The position numbers and the translations under genes are program-made. From Enterobacter hormaechei subsp. xiangfangensis (GTDB taxonomy: Bacteria > Pseudomonadota > Gammaproteobacteria > Enterobacterales > Enterobacteriaceae), in assembly GCF_001729785.1 (NCBI RefSeq), contig NZ_CP017183.1, forward strand, positions 4,588,001-4,652,000: 64,000 bases of DNA, written 5' to 3'. Positions 1 to 9,167 of this stretch are shown here, piece after piece. Each line of letters opens with the position of its first letter. Position 1 is the first letter of the stretch. The notes below the pieces were generated by a model that searched no databases, had not been told where the DNA came from, and worked only from the letters and a program-made list of their open reading frames with translations.

Positions 1-242
1 CCCAGATTGGCTACGTTCCTCACGCCGTGCAGAGCGCGGGCACGCTGCTTGGGTTGCGTCAGCTTATTTTCCTCTGGCCGTGCGGCCTGGCAATCGTCGC
101 CGCCGTGACCATGGGGCTATTTTATAAACTCAACGAAGCGCGCTTCGCCTTTATTATCGAGGAGATTGGAAAACGGAAGAAACAGACAGCAAATACCCCT
201 GAGATAACCACCAACAATAAAGCGTCAGCAGTCACTTTATAA
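1..242 (+). CDS. GPH-family glycoside/cation symporter, C-terminal fragment
   Basis: The reading frame is open from the left edge (first full codon at base 3), so only the last 79 or so residues are present. A hydrophobic stretch rich in Leu, Ala and Val (last membrane helix) is followed by a charged cytoplasmic tail with the motif KLNEARFAFIIEEIGKRKK. This tail resembles the ends of GPH-family (MelB-like) sugar:cation symporters such as YihO/YihP or oligogalacturonide carriers. The gene directly downstream encodes an OmpL/KdgM-type porin in the same direction, which fits an outer plus inner membrane uptake pair for an acidic or sulfonated sugar. The substrate cannot be read from the fragment. 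Confidence 0.6.
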   Translation, partial: QIGYVPHAVQSAGTLLGLRQLIFLWPCGLAIVAAVTMGLFYKLNEARFAFIIEEIGKRKKQTANTPEITTNNKASAVTL

Positions 243-316
243 CAATAAATCCGGCCACTATGTCCTTCCTGTTTATCAGGAGGGAGGCCTTTCTGTACCT
301 GATACATGGACAAATT

Positions 317-1003
317 ATGAAAAGAATCATCACCGTACTGATCGTGTCGTCTGTGTCCTGCCCGGTATTTGCCGGGGCCTACGTCGAAACGCGCGAAGCC
401 TACAACACCGCCTCAGAGCTGCACGAAGTGATCCTGCGTGCGGGCTATAACTTCGATATGGGCGCGGGGCTGATGTTCACCAACGCTTATAACGTGGGGA
501 AATGGGACGAACTGAAACACAGCTATAACGAAATCGAGGGGTGGTATCCGCTCTTCAAACCGACCGACAAACTGACCTTCCAGCCCGGCGGCTTAATTAA
601 TGACAGCAGCGCAGGATCAGGTGGCGCGGTTTATTTAGATACCAATTACAAATTTACGGACTGGTTTAATCTGACGTTCCGCTATCGCTATAACCATAAC
701 AATTACGATACGCCGGACTATAACGGGCAGATGGATAAGAACGACACGCATGAATTCGCCAACTACTGGAATTTCAAAGTGACGGATGCGTTTTTCTACA
801 CCTTTGAGCCGCACTTTTTCCAGCGGGTGAATGATTACCACAGCAAAAATGGCAAAGATCATCACTGGGAAATTACTAACAAGTTCAGCTATAAAATCGA
901 CAGAAACTGGCTGCCGTATCTTGAGCTACAGTGGCTGGACCGATGGAATGATTACAACCGGGAGCAGTACCGGATCCGTTTAGGGTTACGGTATTCGTTC
1001 TAA
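317..1003 (+). CDS. ompL: OmpL/YshA-like monomeric porin of the KdgM family
   Basis: Predicted 228-residue outer membrane beta-barrel. It opens with a signal peptide (MKRIITVLIVSS...PVFA) cleaved before GAYVETREAY and ends in the aromatic residue Phe, the usual outer membrane insertion signal. Alternating aromatic/polar strands run through the protein. From memory it is close to E. coli OmpL over much of its length (GYNFDMGAG, HSYNEIEGWYPLFKP, GKDHHWEITN). KdgM-family porins pass acidic oligosaccharides; OmpL belongs to the sulfoquinovose region in E. coli. The ATG at 317 is chosen over upstream starts because it directly precedes the signal peptide. It is probably co-transcribed with the transporter upstream and converges on typA. 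Confidence 0.8.
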   Translation: MKRIITVLIVSSVSCPVFAGAYVETREAYNTASELHEVILRAGYNFDMGAGLMFTNAYNVGKWDELKHSYNEIEGWYPLFKPTDKLTFQPGGLINDSSAGSGGAVYLDTNYKFTDWFNLTFRYRYNHNNYDTPDYNGQMDKNDTHEFANYWNFKVTDAFFYTFEPHFFQRVNDYHSKNGKDHHWEITNKFSYKIDRNWLPYLELQWLDRWNDYNREQYRIRLGLRYSF

Positions 1004-1005
1004 TA

Positions 1006-1035
1006 AAAAAGCCGCTGATCGCTCAGCGGCTTTTT
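1006..1035. terminator. Bidirectional terminator between ompL-like gene and typA
   Basis: A perfect 13-bp inverted repeat (A-tract, GCCGCTGA, loop TCGC, TCAGCGGC, T-tract) has five T on either strand, so it can end transcription of both converging genes. Confidence 0.85.
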
Positions 1036-1040
1036 CGTTG

Positions 1041-1073
1041 CCGGGTGGCGCATGCGCTTACCCGGCCTACGGC
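1041..1073. repeat. REP-like palindrome
   Basis: The sequence CCGGGTGGCGCATGCGCTTACCCGG followed by CCTACGGC is a typical enterobacterial REP unit, with an imperfect GC-rich stem. It lies between the terminator and the typA stop. Related units occur at 7568, 41662 and 60154. Confidence 0.7.
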
Positions 1074-1082
1074 ATAACCGAA

Positions 1083-2906
1083 TTAGTCTTCTTTCGCACC
1101 GCGCATTGCACGTTTACGATCGTTCTCAGTCAGGTGACGTTTACGGATACGAATTGACTGAGGCGTCACTTCGACCAGTTCGTCATCATCGATGAATTCC
1201 AGCGCCTGCTCCAGGGTCATCTTGATCGGTGGAACCAGAACCGTTGCTTCGTCAGTACCGGACGCACGCATGTTGGTCAGTTTCTTACCGGTCAGACAGT
1301 TTACCGTCAGGTCGTTAGAACGGCTGTGAATACCGATGATCTGGCCTTCGTAAACTTCAGCACCGTGACCCAGGAACAGCTTACCGCGATCCTGCAAACC
1401 GAACAGCGCAAACGCAACCGCTTTACCCTGACCGTTGGAGATCAGCACGCCGTTGTTACGCTGGCCCACTTCGCCCGGACGAACGTCGTCGTAGTGGCTG
1501 AAGGTGGAGTACAGCAGACCGGTACCGGAAGTCATGGTCATGAACTCAGAACGGAAGCCGATCAGGCCACGGCTTGGGATCACGTAGTCGAGACGTACGC
1601 GGCCTTTGCCATCTGGATTCATGTTTTTCAGGTCGCCTTTACGCTCACCCAGTGCCTGCATCACAGAACCCTGGTGCTGCTCTTCAACGTCCAGCGTTAC
1701 GTTTTCGAACGGCTCTTGTTTACGGCCATCGATTTCGCGGAAGATAACTTTCGGACGGGAAACCGCCATCTCGAAACCTTCACGACGCATGTTCTCAATC
1801 AGAACAGACAGGTGCAGCTCACCACGACCCGAAACGCGGAATGCATCAGCGTCTTCGGTTTCTTCAACGCGCAGCGCAACGTTGTGCACCAGCTCTTTGT
1901 TCAGGCGGTCAAGGATCTGACGAGAGGTAACGAACTTACCTTCTTTACCACAGAACGGAGAAGTGTTGACGTTGAAGAACATGGATACGGTTGGTTCATC
2001 AACGGACAGGGCTGGCAGCGCTTCGACGTTCTGCGGATCGCAGATGGTGTCGGAGATGTTCAGTTCACCCAGACCGGTGATGGCGATGATGTCGCCCGCT
2101 TCAGCGATGTCGCTCTCGATACGCTCAAGACCCAGGTGAGTCAGCACTTTACCGACTTTACCGTTACGGGTTTTCCCTTCGCTATCGATGATAGTGACCT
2201 GCTGGTTAGGCTTCACTTTACCGCGCTTGATACGACCAATGCCGATTACGCCAACATAGTTGTTGTAGTCGAGCTGAGAGATCTGCATTTGCAGGGTGCC
2301 TTCCAGGTCAACGTTTGGCGCAGGAACGCGGTCAACAATCGTCTGGTACAGCGGAGTCATGTCTTCCGCCATGTCTTCGTGATCCAGACCGGCGATACCG
2401 TTCAGCGCAGACGCATAAACGATAGGGAAGTCCAGCTGTTCGTCGGTCGCGTCGAGGTTAACGAACAGGTCGAAGACCTGGTCAACAACCCAGTCAGGAC
2501 GCGCGCCAGGACGGTCAACCTTGTTGATCACAACGATAGGTTTCAGGCCGTGGGCAAATGCTTTTTTGGTCACGAAGCGCGTTTGCGGCATAGGGCCATC
2601 AAATGCGTCAACCACCAGCAGCACGGAATCCACCATGGACATCACGCGCTCAACTTCACCACCGAAGTCGGCGTGCCCTGGGGTATCAACGATGTTGATA
2701 CGGTAGTCATTCCATTTGATAGCGGTGTTTTTGGCGAGGATGGTAATCCCACGCTCTTTCTCCAAATCGTTGGAGTCCATCACACGCTCTTGAGTTTCGG
2801 CACGAGCATCAAACGTACCGGACTGCTGTAGCAGCTTATCAACCAGGGTAGTTTTACCATGGTCGACGTGCGCGATGATGGCGATATTACGCAATTTTTC
2901 GATCAC
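1083..2906 (-). CDS. typA: Ribosome-associated GTPase TypA/BipA
   Basis: 607-residue translational GTPase of the EF-G/LepA class, full length for the family. The G1 loop AHVDHGKTT is at residues 12-20, followed by the switch II motif [10 protein letters not shown] and the G4 motif [10 protein letters not shown]. The C-terminal half holds EF-G-like domains and the BipA-specific C-terminal domain, ending in a basic then acidic tail ([20 protein letters not shown]). BipA binds the 70S ribosome, supports 50S assembly in the cold and adjusts stress and virulence gene expression. It is divergent from glnA, as in E. coli. A long opposite-strand frame across this gene is only a coding shadow. Confidence 0.97.
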   Translation of the reverse strand: MIEKLRNIAIIAHVDHGKTTLVDKLLQQSGTFDARAETQERVMDSNDLEKERGITILAKNTAIKWNDYRINIVDTPGHADFGGEVERVMSMVDSVLLVVDAFDGPMPQTRFVTKKAFAHGLKPIVVINKVDRPGARPDWVVDQVFDLFVNLDATDEQLDFPIVYASALNGIAGLDHEDMAEDMTPLYQTIVDRVPAPNVDLEGTLQMQISQLDYNNYVGVIGIGRIKRGKVKPNQQVTIIDSEGKTRNGKVGKVLTHLGLERIESDIAEAGDIIAITGLGELNISDTICDPQNVEALPALSVDEPTVSMFFNVNTSPFCGKEGKFVTSRQILDRLNKELVHNVALRVEETEDADAFRVSGRGELHLSVLIENMRREGFEMAVSRPKVIFREIDGRKQEPFENVTLDVEEQHQGSVMQALGERKGDLKNMNPDGKGRVRLDYVIPSRGLIGFRSEFMTMTSGTGLLYSTFSHYDDVRPGEVGQRNNGVLISNGQGKAVAFALFGLQDRGKLFLGHGAEVYEGQIIGIHSRSNDLTVNCLTGKKLTNMRASGTDEATVLVPPIKMTLEQALEFIDDDELVEVTPQSIRIRKRHLTENDRKRAMRGAKED

Positions 2907-3013
2907 AACTTTGCCTCAGGCATTTAGAAATAGCGCGTTATTGTACACGGATTAATCGCACTACAAAACAGGATCACAAACATCCCCCGCAAACAAGTAT
3001 TGCAGAGATGCTT

Positions 3014-3029
3014 TGTGATCGCTTTCACG
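3014..3029. promoter_or_regulatory. CRP-type site upstream of glnAp1
   Basis: TGTGATCGCTTTCACG fits the TGTGA-N6-TCACA CRP consensus with one mismatch. It lies about 255 bp before glnA, where E. coli glnAp1 is activated by cAMP-CRP. Assignment rests on sequence and position. Confidence 0.65.
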
Positions 3030-3058
3030 GAGCGGTAAAAGGGCACTTTAACGTAAAT

Positions 3059-3075
3059 TGCACCAATATGGTGCT
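3059..3075. promoter_or_regulatory. NtrC enhancer site 1 of glnA
   Basis: TGCACCAATATGGTGCT is a 17-bp near-perfect dyad matching the NtrC consensus TGCACCA-N3-TGGTGCA. With the next site it forms the enhancer for the sigma-54 promoter about 110 bp downstream. It also overlaps the glnAp1 region, so NtrC can repress that promoter. Confidence 0.85.
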
Positions 3076-3090
3076 CGATGTTCACACAGA

Positions 3091-3107
3091 AGCACTATAA
3101 TGGTGCA
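3091..3107. promoter_or_regulatory. NtrC enhancer site 2 of glnA
   Basis: AGCACTATAATGGTGCA is the second 17-bp NtrC dyad. Its centre is 32 bp from site 1, about three helical turns, so both NtrC dimers lie on the same face of the DNA. A weaker half-spaced copy (TGCACTATGGTGCG) follows at 3134-3147. Confidence 0.85.
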
Positions 3108-3180
3108 ACAAATCCAATGTGGTGCAGCCCTTCTGCACTATGGTGCGCATGATAACGCCTTTTTGGGGTGTTTTAAAAGT

Positions 3181-3198
3181 TGGCACAGATTTCGCTTT
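3181..3198 (+). promoter_or_regulatory. Sigma-54 promoter glnAp2
   Basis: TGGCACAGATTTCGCTTT carries the -24 GG and -12 GC of a sigma-54 promoter with ten bases between the two dinucleotides. It matches the E. coli glnAp2 core and lies downstream of the two NtrC sites, giving strong glnA expression under nitrogen limitation. Confidence 0.85.
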
Positions 3199-3283
3199 AC
3201 AGAAATACAGTAAAAATATGGCAGCCCAGCCGATTTGAAGACCTCGTTACCACGACGACAATGACCAATCTGGAGAGTTAAGT

Positions 3284-4693
3284 ATGTCCGCTGAACACGT
3301 TTTGACGATGCTGAACGAACATGAAGTGAAGTTTGTTGATCTGCGCTTCACCGATACCAAAGGTAAAGAACAGCACGTCACGATCCCTGCTCATCAGGTG
3401 AACGCCGAATTCTTTGAAGAAGGCAAAATGTTTGACGGCTCCTCCATTGGCGGCTGGAAAGGCATTAACGAATCCGACATGGTTCTGATGCCAGATGCAA
3501 CCACTGCGCTCATTGACCCGTTCTACGAAGAACCTACGCTGATCATCCGCTGCGATATTCTGGAACCTGGCACGCTGCAAGGCTATGACCGTGACCCACG
3601 CTCCATCGCAAAACGCGCTGAAGAGTACCTGCGCTCTACCGGCATCGCAGACACCGTTCTGTTCGGGCCAGAGCCAGAGTTCTTCCTGTTCGACGACATC
3701 CGTTTTGGTGCTTCCATTTCTGGCTCCCACGTCGCTATCGATGATATCGAAGGCGCATGGAACTCTTCCACCAAGTACGAAGGTGGTAACAAAGGTCACC
3801 GTCCGGGCGTGAAAGGCGGTTACTTCCCGGTTCCTCCGGTCGATTCTTCACAGGACATCCGTTCTACCATGTGTCTGATCATGGAAGAGATGGGCCTGGT
3901 TGTTGAAGCTCACCACCACGAAGTGGCAACGGCTGGCCAGAACGAGATCGCTACCCGCTTCAACACCATGACCAAAAAAGCGGATGAGATTCAGATCTAC
4001 AAATACGTTGTACACAACGTTGCGCACCGTTTCGGTAAAACCGCGACCTTCATGCCAAAACCAATGTTTGGCGACAACGGTTCCGGCATGCACTGCCACA
4101 TGTCCCTGTCCAAGAACGGCACCAACCTGTTCTCTGGTGACAAGTATGCGGGTCTGTCTGAGCAGGCGCTGCACTACATCGGCGGTGTTATCAAACACGC
4201 TAAAGCGATCAACGCCCTGGCGAACCCGACCACGAACTCCTACAAGCGTCTGGTTCCAGGCTACGAAGCACCCGTGATGCTGGCGTACTCTGCCCGTAAC
4301 CGTTCTGCTTCTATCCGTATCCCGGTGGTTGCGTCTCCGAAAGCGCGTCGTATCGAAGTGCGCTTCCCGGACCCGGCGGCTAACCCATACCTGTGCTTCG
4401 CAGCACTGCTGATGGCCGGTCTGGACGGTATCAAGAACAAGATCCACCCGGGCGAAGCCATGGACAAAAACCTGTACGACCTGCCGCCAGAAGAAGCGAA
4501 AGAGATCCCACAGGTTGCCGGCTCTCTGGAAGAAGCCCTGCAAGCGCTGGACGCAGACCGCGAGTTCCTGACCGCTGGCGGCGTGTTCACCGATGAAGCT
4601 ATCGACGCTTACATCGCGCTGCGTACCGAAGAAAACGACCGCGTTCGCATGACGCCGCACCCGGTTGAGTTTGAACTGTACTACAGCGTTTAA
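3284..4693 (+). CDS. glnA: Glutamine synthetase, type I-beta
   Basis: 469-residue glutamine synthetase, which joins ammonia and glutamate using ATP and forms a dodecamer in the cytoplasm. The N-terminal beta-grasp domain contains [12 protein letters not shown]; the catalytic domain has [10 protein letters not shown] (metal ligands), the ATP-binding block [12 protein letters not shown] and the NRSASIRIP motif. The NLYDLPPEE motif near residue 398 holds the tyrosine adenylylated by GlnE, so the enzyme is the regulated GSI-beta type. The ATG at 3284 follows a GGAGAG ribosome site. It heads the glnA-glnL-glnG unit and is driven by the CRP/glnAp1 and NtrC/sigma-54 glnAp2 promoters upstream. Confidence 0.98.
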   Translation: MSAEHVLTMLNEHEVKFVDLRFTDTKGKEQHVTIPAHQVNAEFFEEGKMFDGSSIGGWKGINESDMVLMPDATTALIDPFYEEPTLIIRCDILEPGTLQGYDRDPRSIAKRAEEYLRSTGIADTVLFGPEPEFFLFDDIRFGASISGSHVAIDDIEGAWNSSTKYEGGNKGHRPGVKGGYFPVPPVDSSQDIRSTMCLIMEEMGLVVEAHHHEVATAGQNEIATRFNTMTKKADEIQIYKYVVHNVAHRFGKTATFMPKPMFGDNGSGMHCHMSLSKNGTNLFSGDKYAGLSEQALHYIGGVIKHAKAINALANPTTNSYKRLVPGYEAPVMLAYSARNRSASIRIPVVASPKARRIEVRFPDPAANPYLCFAALLMAGLDGIKNKIHPGEAMDKNLYDLPPEEAKEIPQVAGSLEEALQALDADREFLTAGGVFTDEAIDAYIALRTEENDRVRMTPHPVEFELYYSV

Positions 4694-4772
4694 TTGTTTT
4701 GTTTTACCCGGCGCATACGCGTCGGGAGTAGTTGCCGTGGAAACTTTAGCCCATCTTCGGATGGGCTTTTTT
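4694..4772 (+). ncRNA. glnZ: glnA 3' UTR, possible GlnZ sRNA
   Basis: In E. coli and Salmonella the glnA 3' UTR is processed into the Hfq-dependent sRNA GlnZ, which links nitrogen status to carbon metabolism. Here the 3' UTR has the same location: a GC-rich imperfect stem near 4707-4726 and a Rho-independent terminator with a U-tract at 4748-4772. Sequence conservation of the seed was not tested, so this is inferred from position. Confidence 0.4.
4748..4772 (+). terminator. Terminator after glnA
   Basis: AGCCCATC, loop TTCG, GATGGGCT then a run of T. It partially separates high glnA expression from the regulatory genes glnL and glnG downstream. Confidence 0.85.
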
Positions 4773-4822
4773 CTCCACCAACAACCTGATCTCACGCGCT
4801 TTTTACCTCTAAAACGCTATAC

Positions 4823-4839
4823 TGCACTAAAATAGTGCA
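4823..4839. promoter_or_regulatory. NtrC operator at the glnL promoter
   Basis: TGCACTAAAATAGTGCA is a perfect 17-bp dyad of the NtrC type. It overlaps the last base of a -10-like TATACT (4818-4823) and lies just before glnL, so NtrC bound here would repress the separate glnL promoter, as known in E. coli. Confidence 0.8.
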
Positions 4840-4860
4840 ACGACTCCAGGAGACTGCTGA

Positions 4861-5910
4861 ATGGCAACTGGCACGCTGCCCGATGCTGGGCAGATCCTCA
4901 ATTCTTTGATTAACAGTATTTTGCTGGTCGACGACGAGCTGGCGGTGCATTACGCCAACCCGGCGGCGCAACAGCTGCTCGCCCAAAGCGCCCGAAAACT
5001 GTTTGGCACGCCGCTGCCGGAACTGCTGAGCTATTTCTCGCTGAATATTGGTCTGATGCAGGAGAGTTTGCAGGCGGGTCAGGGCTTCACCGATAACGAA
5101 GTGACGCTGGTGATTGACGGACGCTCGCATATTTTGTCCCTCACCGCACAGCGCCTGCCAGATGGCATGATTCTGCTGGAAATGGCGCCGATGGATAACC
5201 AACGTCGTCTCAGCCAGGAGCAGCTTCAGCATGCGCAGCAGATTGCGGCGCGCGACCTGGTGCGCGGGCTGGCCCATGAGATCAAAAACCCGCTGGGCGG
5301 CTTACGCGGTGCGGCACAGCTTTTGACCAAAGCGCTGCCTGACCCTGCCCTGGCGGAGTATACCAACGTCATTATCGAGCAGGCGGACCGTCTGCGTAAT
5401 CTGGTCGATCGCCTGCTCGGGCCACAGCAGCCGGGGATGCATGTTTCAGAAAGCATTCACAAGGTCGCGGAGCGGGTGGTGAAACTCGTCTCTATGGAGC
5501 TGCCGGATAACGTCACGCTGGTGCGTGATTACGACCCAAGCCTGCCGGAGCTGGCGCACGATCCGGACCAGATTGAACAGGTGCTGTTGAACATTGTGCG
5601 TAACGCGTTGCAGGCGCTGGGCCCGGAGGGTGGCGAAATTATTCTGCGTACCCGCACCGCGTTCCAGCTGACGCTGCACGGCGTGCGTTATCGTCTGGCG
5701 GCACGTATTGATGTGGAAGATAACGGGCCGGGGATCCCACCGCATCTCCAGGACACTCTGTTCTACCCGATGGTCAGCGGTCGCGAAGGCGGCACCGGGC
5801 TGGGGTTATCCATAGCCCGAAATTTGATTGACCAACACTCCGGCAAAATTGAATTTACCAGTTGGCCGGGACATACCGAGTTTTCGGTTTTCCTGCCGAT
5901 TAAAAAATAA
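4861..5910 (+). CDS. glnL: Nitrogen sensor histidine kinase/phosphatase NtrB
   Basis: 349-residue cytoplasmic sensor kinase without membrane helices. An N-terminal PAS domain (about 10-110) precedes the H-box [13 protein letters not shown] with phospho-acceptor His139. The ATPase domain shows the N-box (RNALQAL), G1 (DNGPGIP) and G2 ([10 protein letters not shown]). NtrB phosphorylates NtrC when nitrogen is low and dephosphorylates it when PII (GlnB) binds. The ATG at 4861 follows AGGAGACTGCTGA. glnG begins 11 bp after the stop. Confidence 0.97.
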   Translation: MATGTLPDAGQILNSLINSILLVDDELAVHYANPAAQQLLAQSARKLFGTPLPELLSYFSLNIGLMQESLQAGQGFTDNEVTLVIDGRSHILSLTAQRLPDGMILLEMAPMDNQRRLSQEQLQHAQQIAARDLVRGLAHEIKNPLGGLRGAAQLLTKALPDPALAEYTNVIIEQADRLRNLVDRLLGPQQPGMHVSESIHKVAERVVKLVSMELPDNVTLVRDYDPSLPELAHDPDQIEQVLLNIVRNALQALGPEGGEIILRTRTAFQLTLHGVRYRLAARIDVEDNGPGIPPHLQDTLFYPMVSGREGGTGLGLSIARNLIDQHSGKIEFTSWPGHTEFSVFLPIKK

Positions 5911-5921
5911 AGGTGACGTTT

Positions 5922-7334
5922 ATGCAACGAGGGATAGTCTGGGTAGTCGATGACGATAGCTCCATCCGTTGGGTGCTTGAACGCGCACTCACGGGAGCGG
6001 GATTAAGCTGCACGACGTTTGAGAGCGGCAGCGAGGTGCTCGACGCACTCACCACCAAAACGCCGGACGTTCTGCTCTCGGATATTCGCATGCCGGGCAT
6101 GGACGGACTGGCGCTCTTAAAGCAGATCAAACAGCGCCACCCCATGCTTCCGGTCATCATAATGACCGCCCACTCCGACCTGGATGCCGCCGTTAGCGCC
6201 TACCAGCAGGGGGCGTTTGATTATCTGCCAAAACCGTTTGATATCGACGAAGCCGTTGCCCTGGTCGAACGCGCCATCAGCCACTATCAGGAGCAACAGC
6301 AGCCCCGCCACGCGCCGGATTTCGGGCCTACGACGGACATCATCGGTGAAGCGCCGGCCATGCAGGACGTGTTTCGCATCATCGGGCGTCTGTCGCGCTC
6401 GTCTATCAGCGTCTTGATTAACGGTGAATCAGGGACCGGTAAAGAGCTGGTTGCGCACGCCCTGCATCGCCACAGCCCGCGGGCGAAAGCGCCTTTCATC
6501 GCCCTGAACATGGCGGCGATCCCCAAAGATTTGATTGAATCTGAGCTATTCGGCCACGAAAAAGGGGCGTTTACCGGGGCAAATACCATTCGTCAGGGAC
6601 GCTTTGAACAGGCTGACGGCGGAACGCTATTCCTGGATGAAATCGGCGATATGCCGCTGGATGTTCAGACCCGATTGCTGCGCGTGCTGGCAGATGGCCA
6701 GTTTTACCGCGTGGGCGGGTATGCGCCGGTGAAGGTGGACGTGCGTATTATTGCCGCGACGCACCAGAACCTGGAGCTGCGCGTGCAGGAGGGGAAATTC
6801 CGTGAAGATTTATTCCATCGTCTGAACGTGATCCGTGTCCACCTGCCGCCGCTGCGCGAGCGTCGGGAAGATATCCCGCGTCTGGCGCGCCATTTCCTGC
6901 AAGTGGCGGCCCGCGAGCTGGGCGTGGAAGCCAAGCAGCTTCATCCGGAAACGGATGCCGCCCTCACCCGTCTGGCGTGGCCTGGCAACGTGCGTCAGCT
7001 GGAAAACACCTGTCGCTGGCTGACCGTGATGGCCGCCGGACAGGAAGTGTTGATTCAGGATCTCCCCGCCGAGCTGTTTGAAGCCACCGTGCCCGAAAGC
7101 ACCGCCGGACATGCGCTGCCGGACAGCTGGGCGACGCTGCTGGCGCAGTGGGCAGATCGCGCGCTGCGTTCCGGTCATCAAAATCTGCTCTCCGAAGCGC
7201 AGCCTGAGATGGAGCGCACGCTGTTAACTACCGCGCTTCGTCATACCCAGGGCCACAAACAGGAAGCGGCTCGCCTGTTGGGATGGGGTCGAAACACCCT
7301 GACGCGCAAGCTGAAAGAGCTGGGAATGGAGTGA
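5922..7334 (+). CDS. glnG: Nitrogen regulator NtrC, sigma-54 activator
   Basis: 470-residue response regulator. The receiver domain has acidic pocket DDD at 10-12 and phosphorylation site Asp54 (LLSDIRMPG). The AAA+ domain has Walker A GESGTGKE, the sigma-54 contact loop GAFTGA and Walker B GTLFLDEIGD. A Fis-like helix-turn-helix closes the protein (QEAARLLGWGRNTLTRKLKEL). The ATG at 5922 matches the E. coli N-terminus MQRGIVWVVDDD; a GTG three codons upstream is less likely. It activates glnAp2 and represses glnAp1 and glnL through the sites described upstream. Confidence 0.98.
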   Translation: MQRGIVWVVDDDSSIRWVLERALTGAGLSCTTFESGSEVLDALTTKTPDVLLSDIRMPGMDGLALLKQIKQRHPMLPVIIMTAHSDLDAAVSAYQQGAFDYLPKPFDIDEAVALVERAISHYQEQQQPRHAPDFGPTTDIIGEAPAMQDVFRIIGRLSRSSISVLINGESGTGKELVAHALHRHSPRAKAPFIALNMAAIPKDLIESELFGHEKGAFTGANTIRQGRFEQADGGTLFLDEIGDMPLDVQTRLLRVLADGQFYRVGGYAPVKVDVRIIAATHQNLELRVQEGKFREDLFHRLNVIRVHLPPLRERREDIPRLARHFLQVAARELGVEAKQLHPETDAALTRLAWPGNVRQLENTCRWLTVMAAGQEVLIQDLPAELFEATVPESTAGHALPDSWATLLAQWADRALRSGHQNLLSEAQPEMERTLLTTALRHTQGHKQEAARLLGWGRNTLTRKLKELGME

Positions 7335-7443
7335 TCTTACTCCGCTGTGTAAAGGTTACTAATTGAGCGCAAAGTGCCGTTATTTTGCGCTTTACTGTTC
7401 CGATGAGTTTTGTATGATCGTGCCCGGAAACAGGGGGAGCATC

Positions 7444-7554
7444 ATGCTGGAATCATTAGTGACTTTGCTTTCGAGCGGAGCAGCAGAAAGCCACACGCCT
7501 CAAACTGCCGTTGCGGCGGTGCTGTGTGCGGCGCTGGTTGGGCTGTTTAGCTAA
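7444..7554 (+). CDS. yshB: Small membrane protein YshB
   Basis: 36-residue protein (MLESLVTLLSSGAAESHTPQ, then an alanine-rich hydrophobic segment ending ALVGLFS). It matches the E. coli small inner membrane protein YshB in length, the SHTPQTAVAAVLCAA block and its place after glnG. The start at 7444 is set by that similarity and by the ribosome site AGGGGGAGC upstream; the frame extends further 5' but without support. YshB has been linked to Salmonella intracellular replication; its mechanism is unknown. Confidence 0.85.
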   Translation: MLESLVTLLSSGAAESHTPQTAVAAVLCAALVGLFS

Positions 7555-7567
7555 CGAGCTGTTGATG

Positions 7568-7602
7568 AAAAGCCGGGTGGCGCTTCGCTTACCCGGCTTT
7601 TC
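7568..7602. terminator. REP-like hairpin acting as terminator between yshB and hemN
   Basis: AAAAGCCGGGT, loop GGCGCTTCGCTT, ACCCGGCTTTTC. The stem is REP-like and flanked by A- and T-tracts, so it can stop transcription from both converging genes. Confidence 0.75.
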
Positions 7603-7605
7603 AAC

Positions 7606-8979
7606 TTAAATCACCCGCGAGAACTGCTGTAAACGCGCCTTCTGACGTAGATAGGCATCGAAGCACATGCAGATATTACGAATCAACAGACGTCCTTTCG
7701 GCGTGACGACCACCGCGCTTTCCGACACATCCACCAGCCCGTCCTTCGCCAGCGGCGCAAAGAGTTTCAGGTCTTCGGCAAAGTAATCGCTGAATTGCAG
7801 ATCCCATTGCGACTCCACCTCGCGGAATTCGAGACGGAAGTTGCAGATAAGCGCCTTAATCACATCACGACGGATGCAGTCGTCACGCGTTAACGCAATG
7901 CCGCGCCACAATGCGTTACCCGTTTCATCAACCTGCTGGTAGTACAGCTTCAGCTCTTTCTGGTTCTGAGCGTAGCAGTCGCCAATCATGCTAATGGCGG
8001 AGACGCCCATTCCGAGCAGATCGGTATCGCCCTGGGTGGTGTAACCCTGGAAGTTACGGTGGAGAACACCTTCGCGCTGGGCAATTGCCAGTTCGTCGTC
8101 AGGGCGGGCAAAGTGATCCATCCCGATAAACTGATAGCCGGTTTCGGTCAGCGAGGCGATGGTCTCCTGCAAAATGTCCAGCTTCTGCTGGGCGGAAGGC
8201 AGATCCGCATCTTTGATTTTGCGCTGAGCGGCGAACAGCGTCGGCAGGTGCGCGTAATTAAAGACGCTCAGACGGTCCGGGTTAAGCTCAGCCACGCGTT
8301 TAAGCGTGTAGGCGAAGCTCTCCGGCGTCTGCTTCGGCAGGCCGTAAATCAGGTCTATATTCGTTGAGGTAAAGCCGATTTCACGCGCATGGTTGAGTAA
8401 GGCAAAGATAAACGCTTCGTCCTGCTCGCGGTTTACCAGGCGCTGTACTTCTTTATTGAAGTCCTGTACGCCCATACTCAGGCGGTTGAAGCCTTCAGCG
8501 CGTAAATGATCCAGCACATCCAGCTCGATTTCACGTGGATCGACCTCGATCGAAATTTCGGCGTCGTCGTTAAAACTGAAATTGTCGCGCAGCAGCGCCA
8601 TCAGGCGGCTGATCTGCGCTTTATTCAGATAGGTTGGCGTACCACCGCCCCAGTGAAGCTGGCTAACGTGACGCCCTTTAAACAGCGGTGCGCGGTGCAG
8701 AATTTCCTGTTCGAGCGCATCGAGGTATTGATCGGCTTTGTGCTGCTGGCGGGTAACGATTTTATTGCAGCCGCAGAAGTAGCAGAGCTTATGGCAGAAT
8801 GGAATATGGACGTAGAGCGACAGCGGGCGCTCGGGATAGCGCACCACAGCATGCTGAAAATCCGCCTCGCCGAAAGCGTCAGAAAACTCCAGCGCGGTGG
8901 GGTATGAGGTATAACGCGGCCCGGAATAGTTATATTTCTGGATCAGGGCCAAATCCCAGTCGATAGATGGTACAGACAT
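7606..8979 (-). CDS. hemN: Oxygen-independent coproporphyrinogen III dehydrogenase
   Basis: 457-residue radical SAM enzyme that turns coproporphyrinogen III into protoporphyrinogen IX in anaerobic haem synthesis. The 4Fe-4S ligands are Cys62, Cys66 and Cys69 in CHKLCYFCGC. Other visible landmarks are LHWGGGTPTYL (SAM-binding glycines), EVDPRE and the C-terminal HemN domain ending FSRVI. The start at 8979 (MSVPSIDWDLAL) matches E. coli and follows AAGGAGTGAGC; a longer frame to 9063 lacks support. It lies downstream of yihI, as in E. coli. Confidence 0.97.
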   Translation of the reverse strand: MSVPSIDWDLALIQKYNYSGPRYTSYPTALEFSDAFGEADFQHAVVRYPERPLSLYVHIPFCHKLCYFCGCNKIVTRQQHKADQYLDALEQEILHRAPLFKGRHVSQLHWGGGTPTYLNKAQISRLMALLRDNFSFNDDAEISIEVDPREIELDVLDHLRAEGFNRLSMGVQDFNKEVQRLVNREQDEAFIFALLNHAREIGFTSTNIDLIYGLPKQTPESFAYTLKRVAELNPDRLSVFNYAHLPTLFAAQRKIKDADLPSAQQKLDILQETIASLTETGYQFIGMDHFARPDDELAIAQREGVLHRNFQGYTTQGDTDLLGMGVSAISMIGDCYAQNQKELKLYYQQVDETGNALWRGIALTRDDCIRRDVIKALICNFRLEFREVESQWDLQFSDYFAEDLKLFAPLAKDGLVDVSESAVVVTPKGRLLIRNICMCFDAYLRQKARLQQFSRVI

Positions 8980-8981
8980 GC

Positions 8982-9164
8982 TCACTCCTTCCGTTGGTGT
9001 CGCGTTCGTATACGGCGGCCCGTTCTGGTCCCGTTGCGGGCCATCATTCGGGTGCGCAGCCACTTCTGTCGCCGCGACAACCGCCGTAGTTTAACGAATA
9101 ACCACACCAGATAACATATAACCGGAAGGGTTATAAGCAGGACGAGTGTACCTGCCGGGTGCAA
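8982..9164 (-). CDS. Possible 60-residue membrane protein between yihI and hemN
   Basis: Not recognised with confidence. The frame starts at a TTG four bases after the yihI stop, with the yihI tail GGTGGAAAC in the place of a ribosome site, and ends two bases before hemN. It has a clear N-terminal hydrophobic helix (GTLVLLITLPVICYLVWLFV) followed by a very basic tail (KLRRLSRRQKW...RRIRTRHQRKE), a positive-inside single-pass layout. Some gammaproteobacteria carry a longer DUF2489 membrane protein at this locus, so this could be a shortened relative; that is inference from memory. It could also be a chance frame. Confidence 0.35.
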   Translation of the reverse strand: MHPAGTLVLLITLPVICYLVWLFVKLRRLSRRQKWLRTRMMARNGTRTGRRIRTRHQRKE

Positions 9165-9167
9165 ATG

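Noticed and set aside
1326..2831. 501-codon open frame opposite typA
   Set aside because: It is fully antisense to an intact, highly conserved gene, has no ribosome site, and its composition is that expected from codon bias on the other strand.
5913..5921. GTG start three codons upstream of the chosen glnG start
   Set aside because: The ATG at 5922 reproduces the E. coli NtrC N-terminus and has the ribosome site AGGTGA at better spacing.
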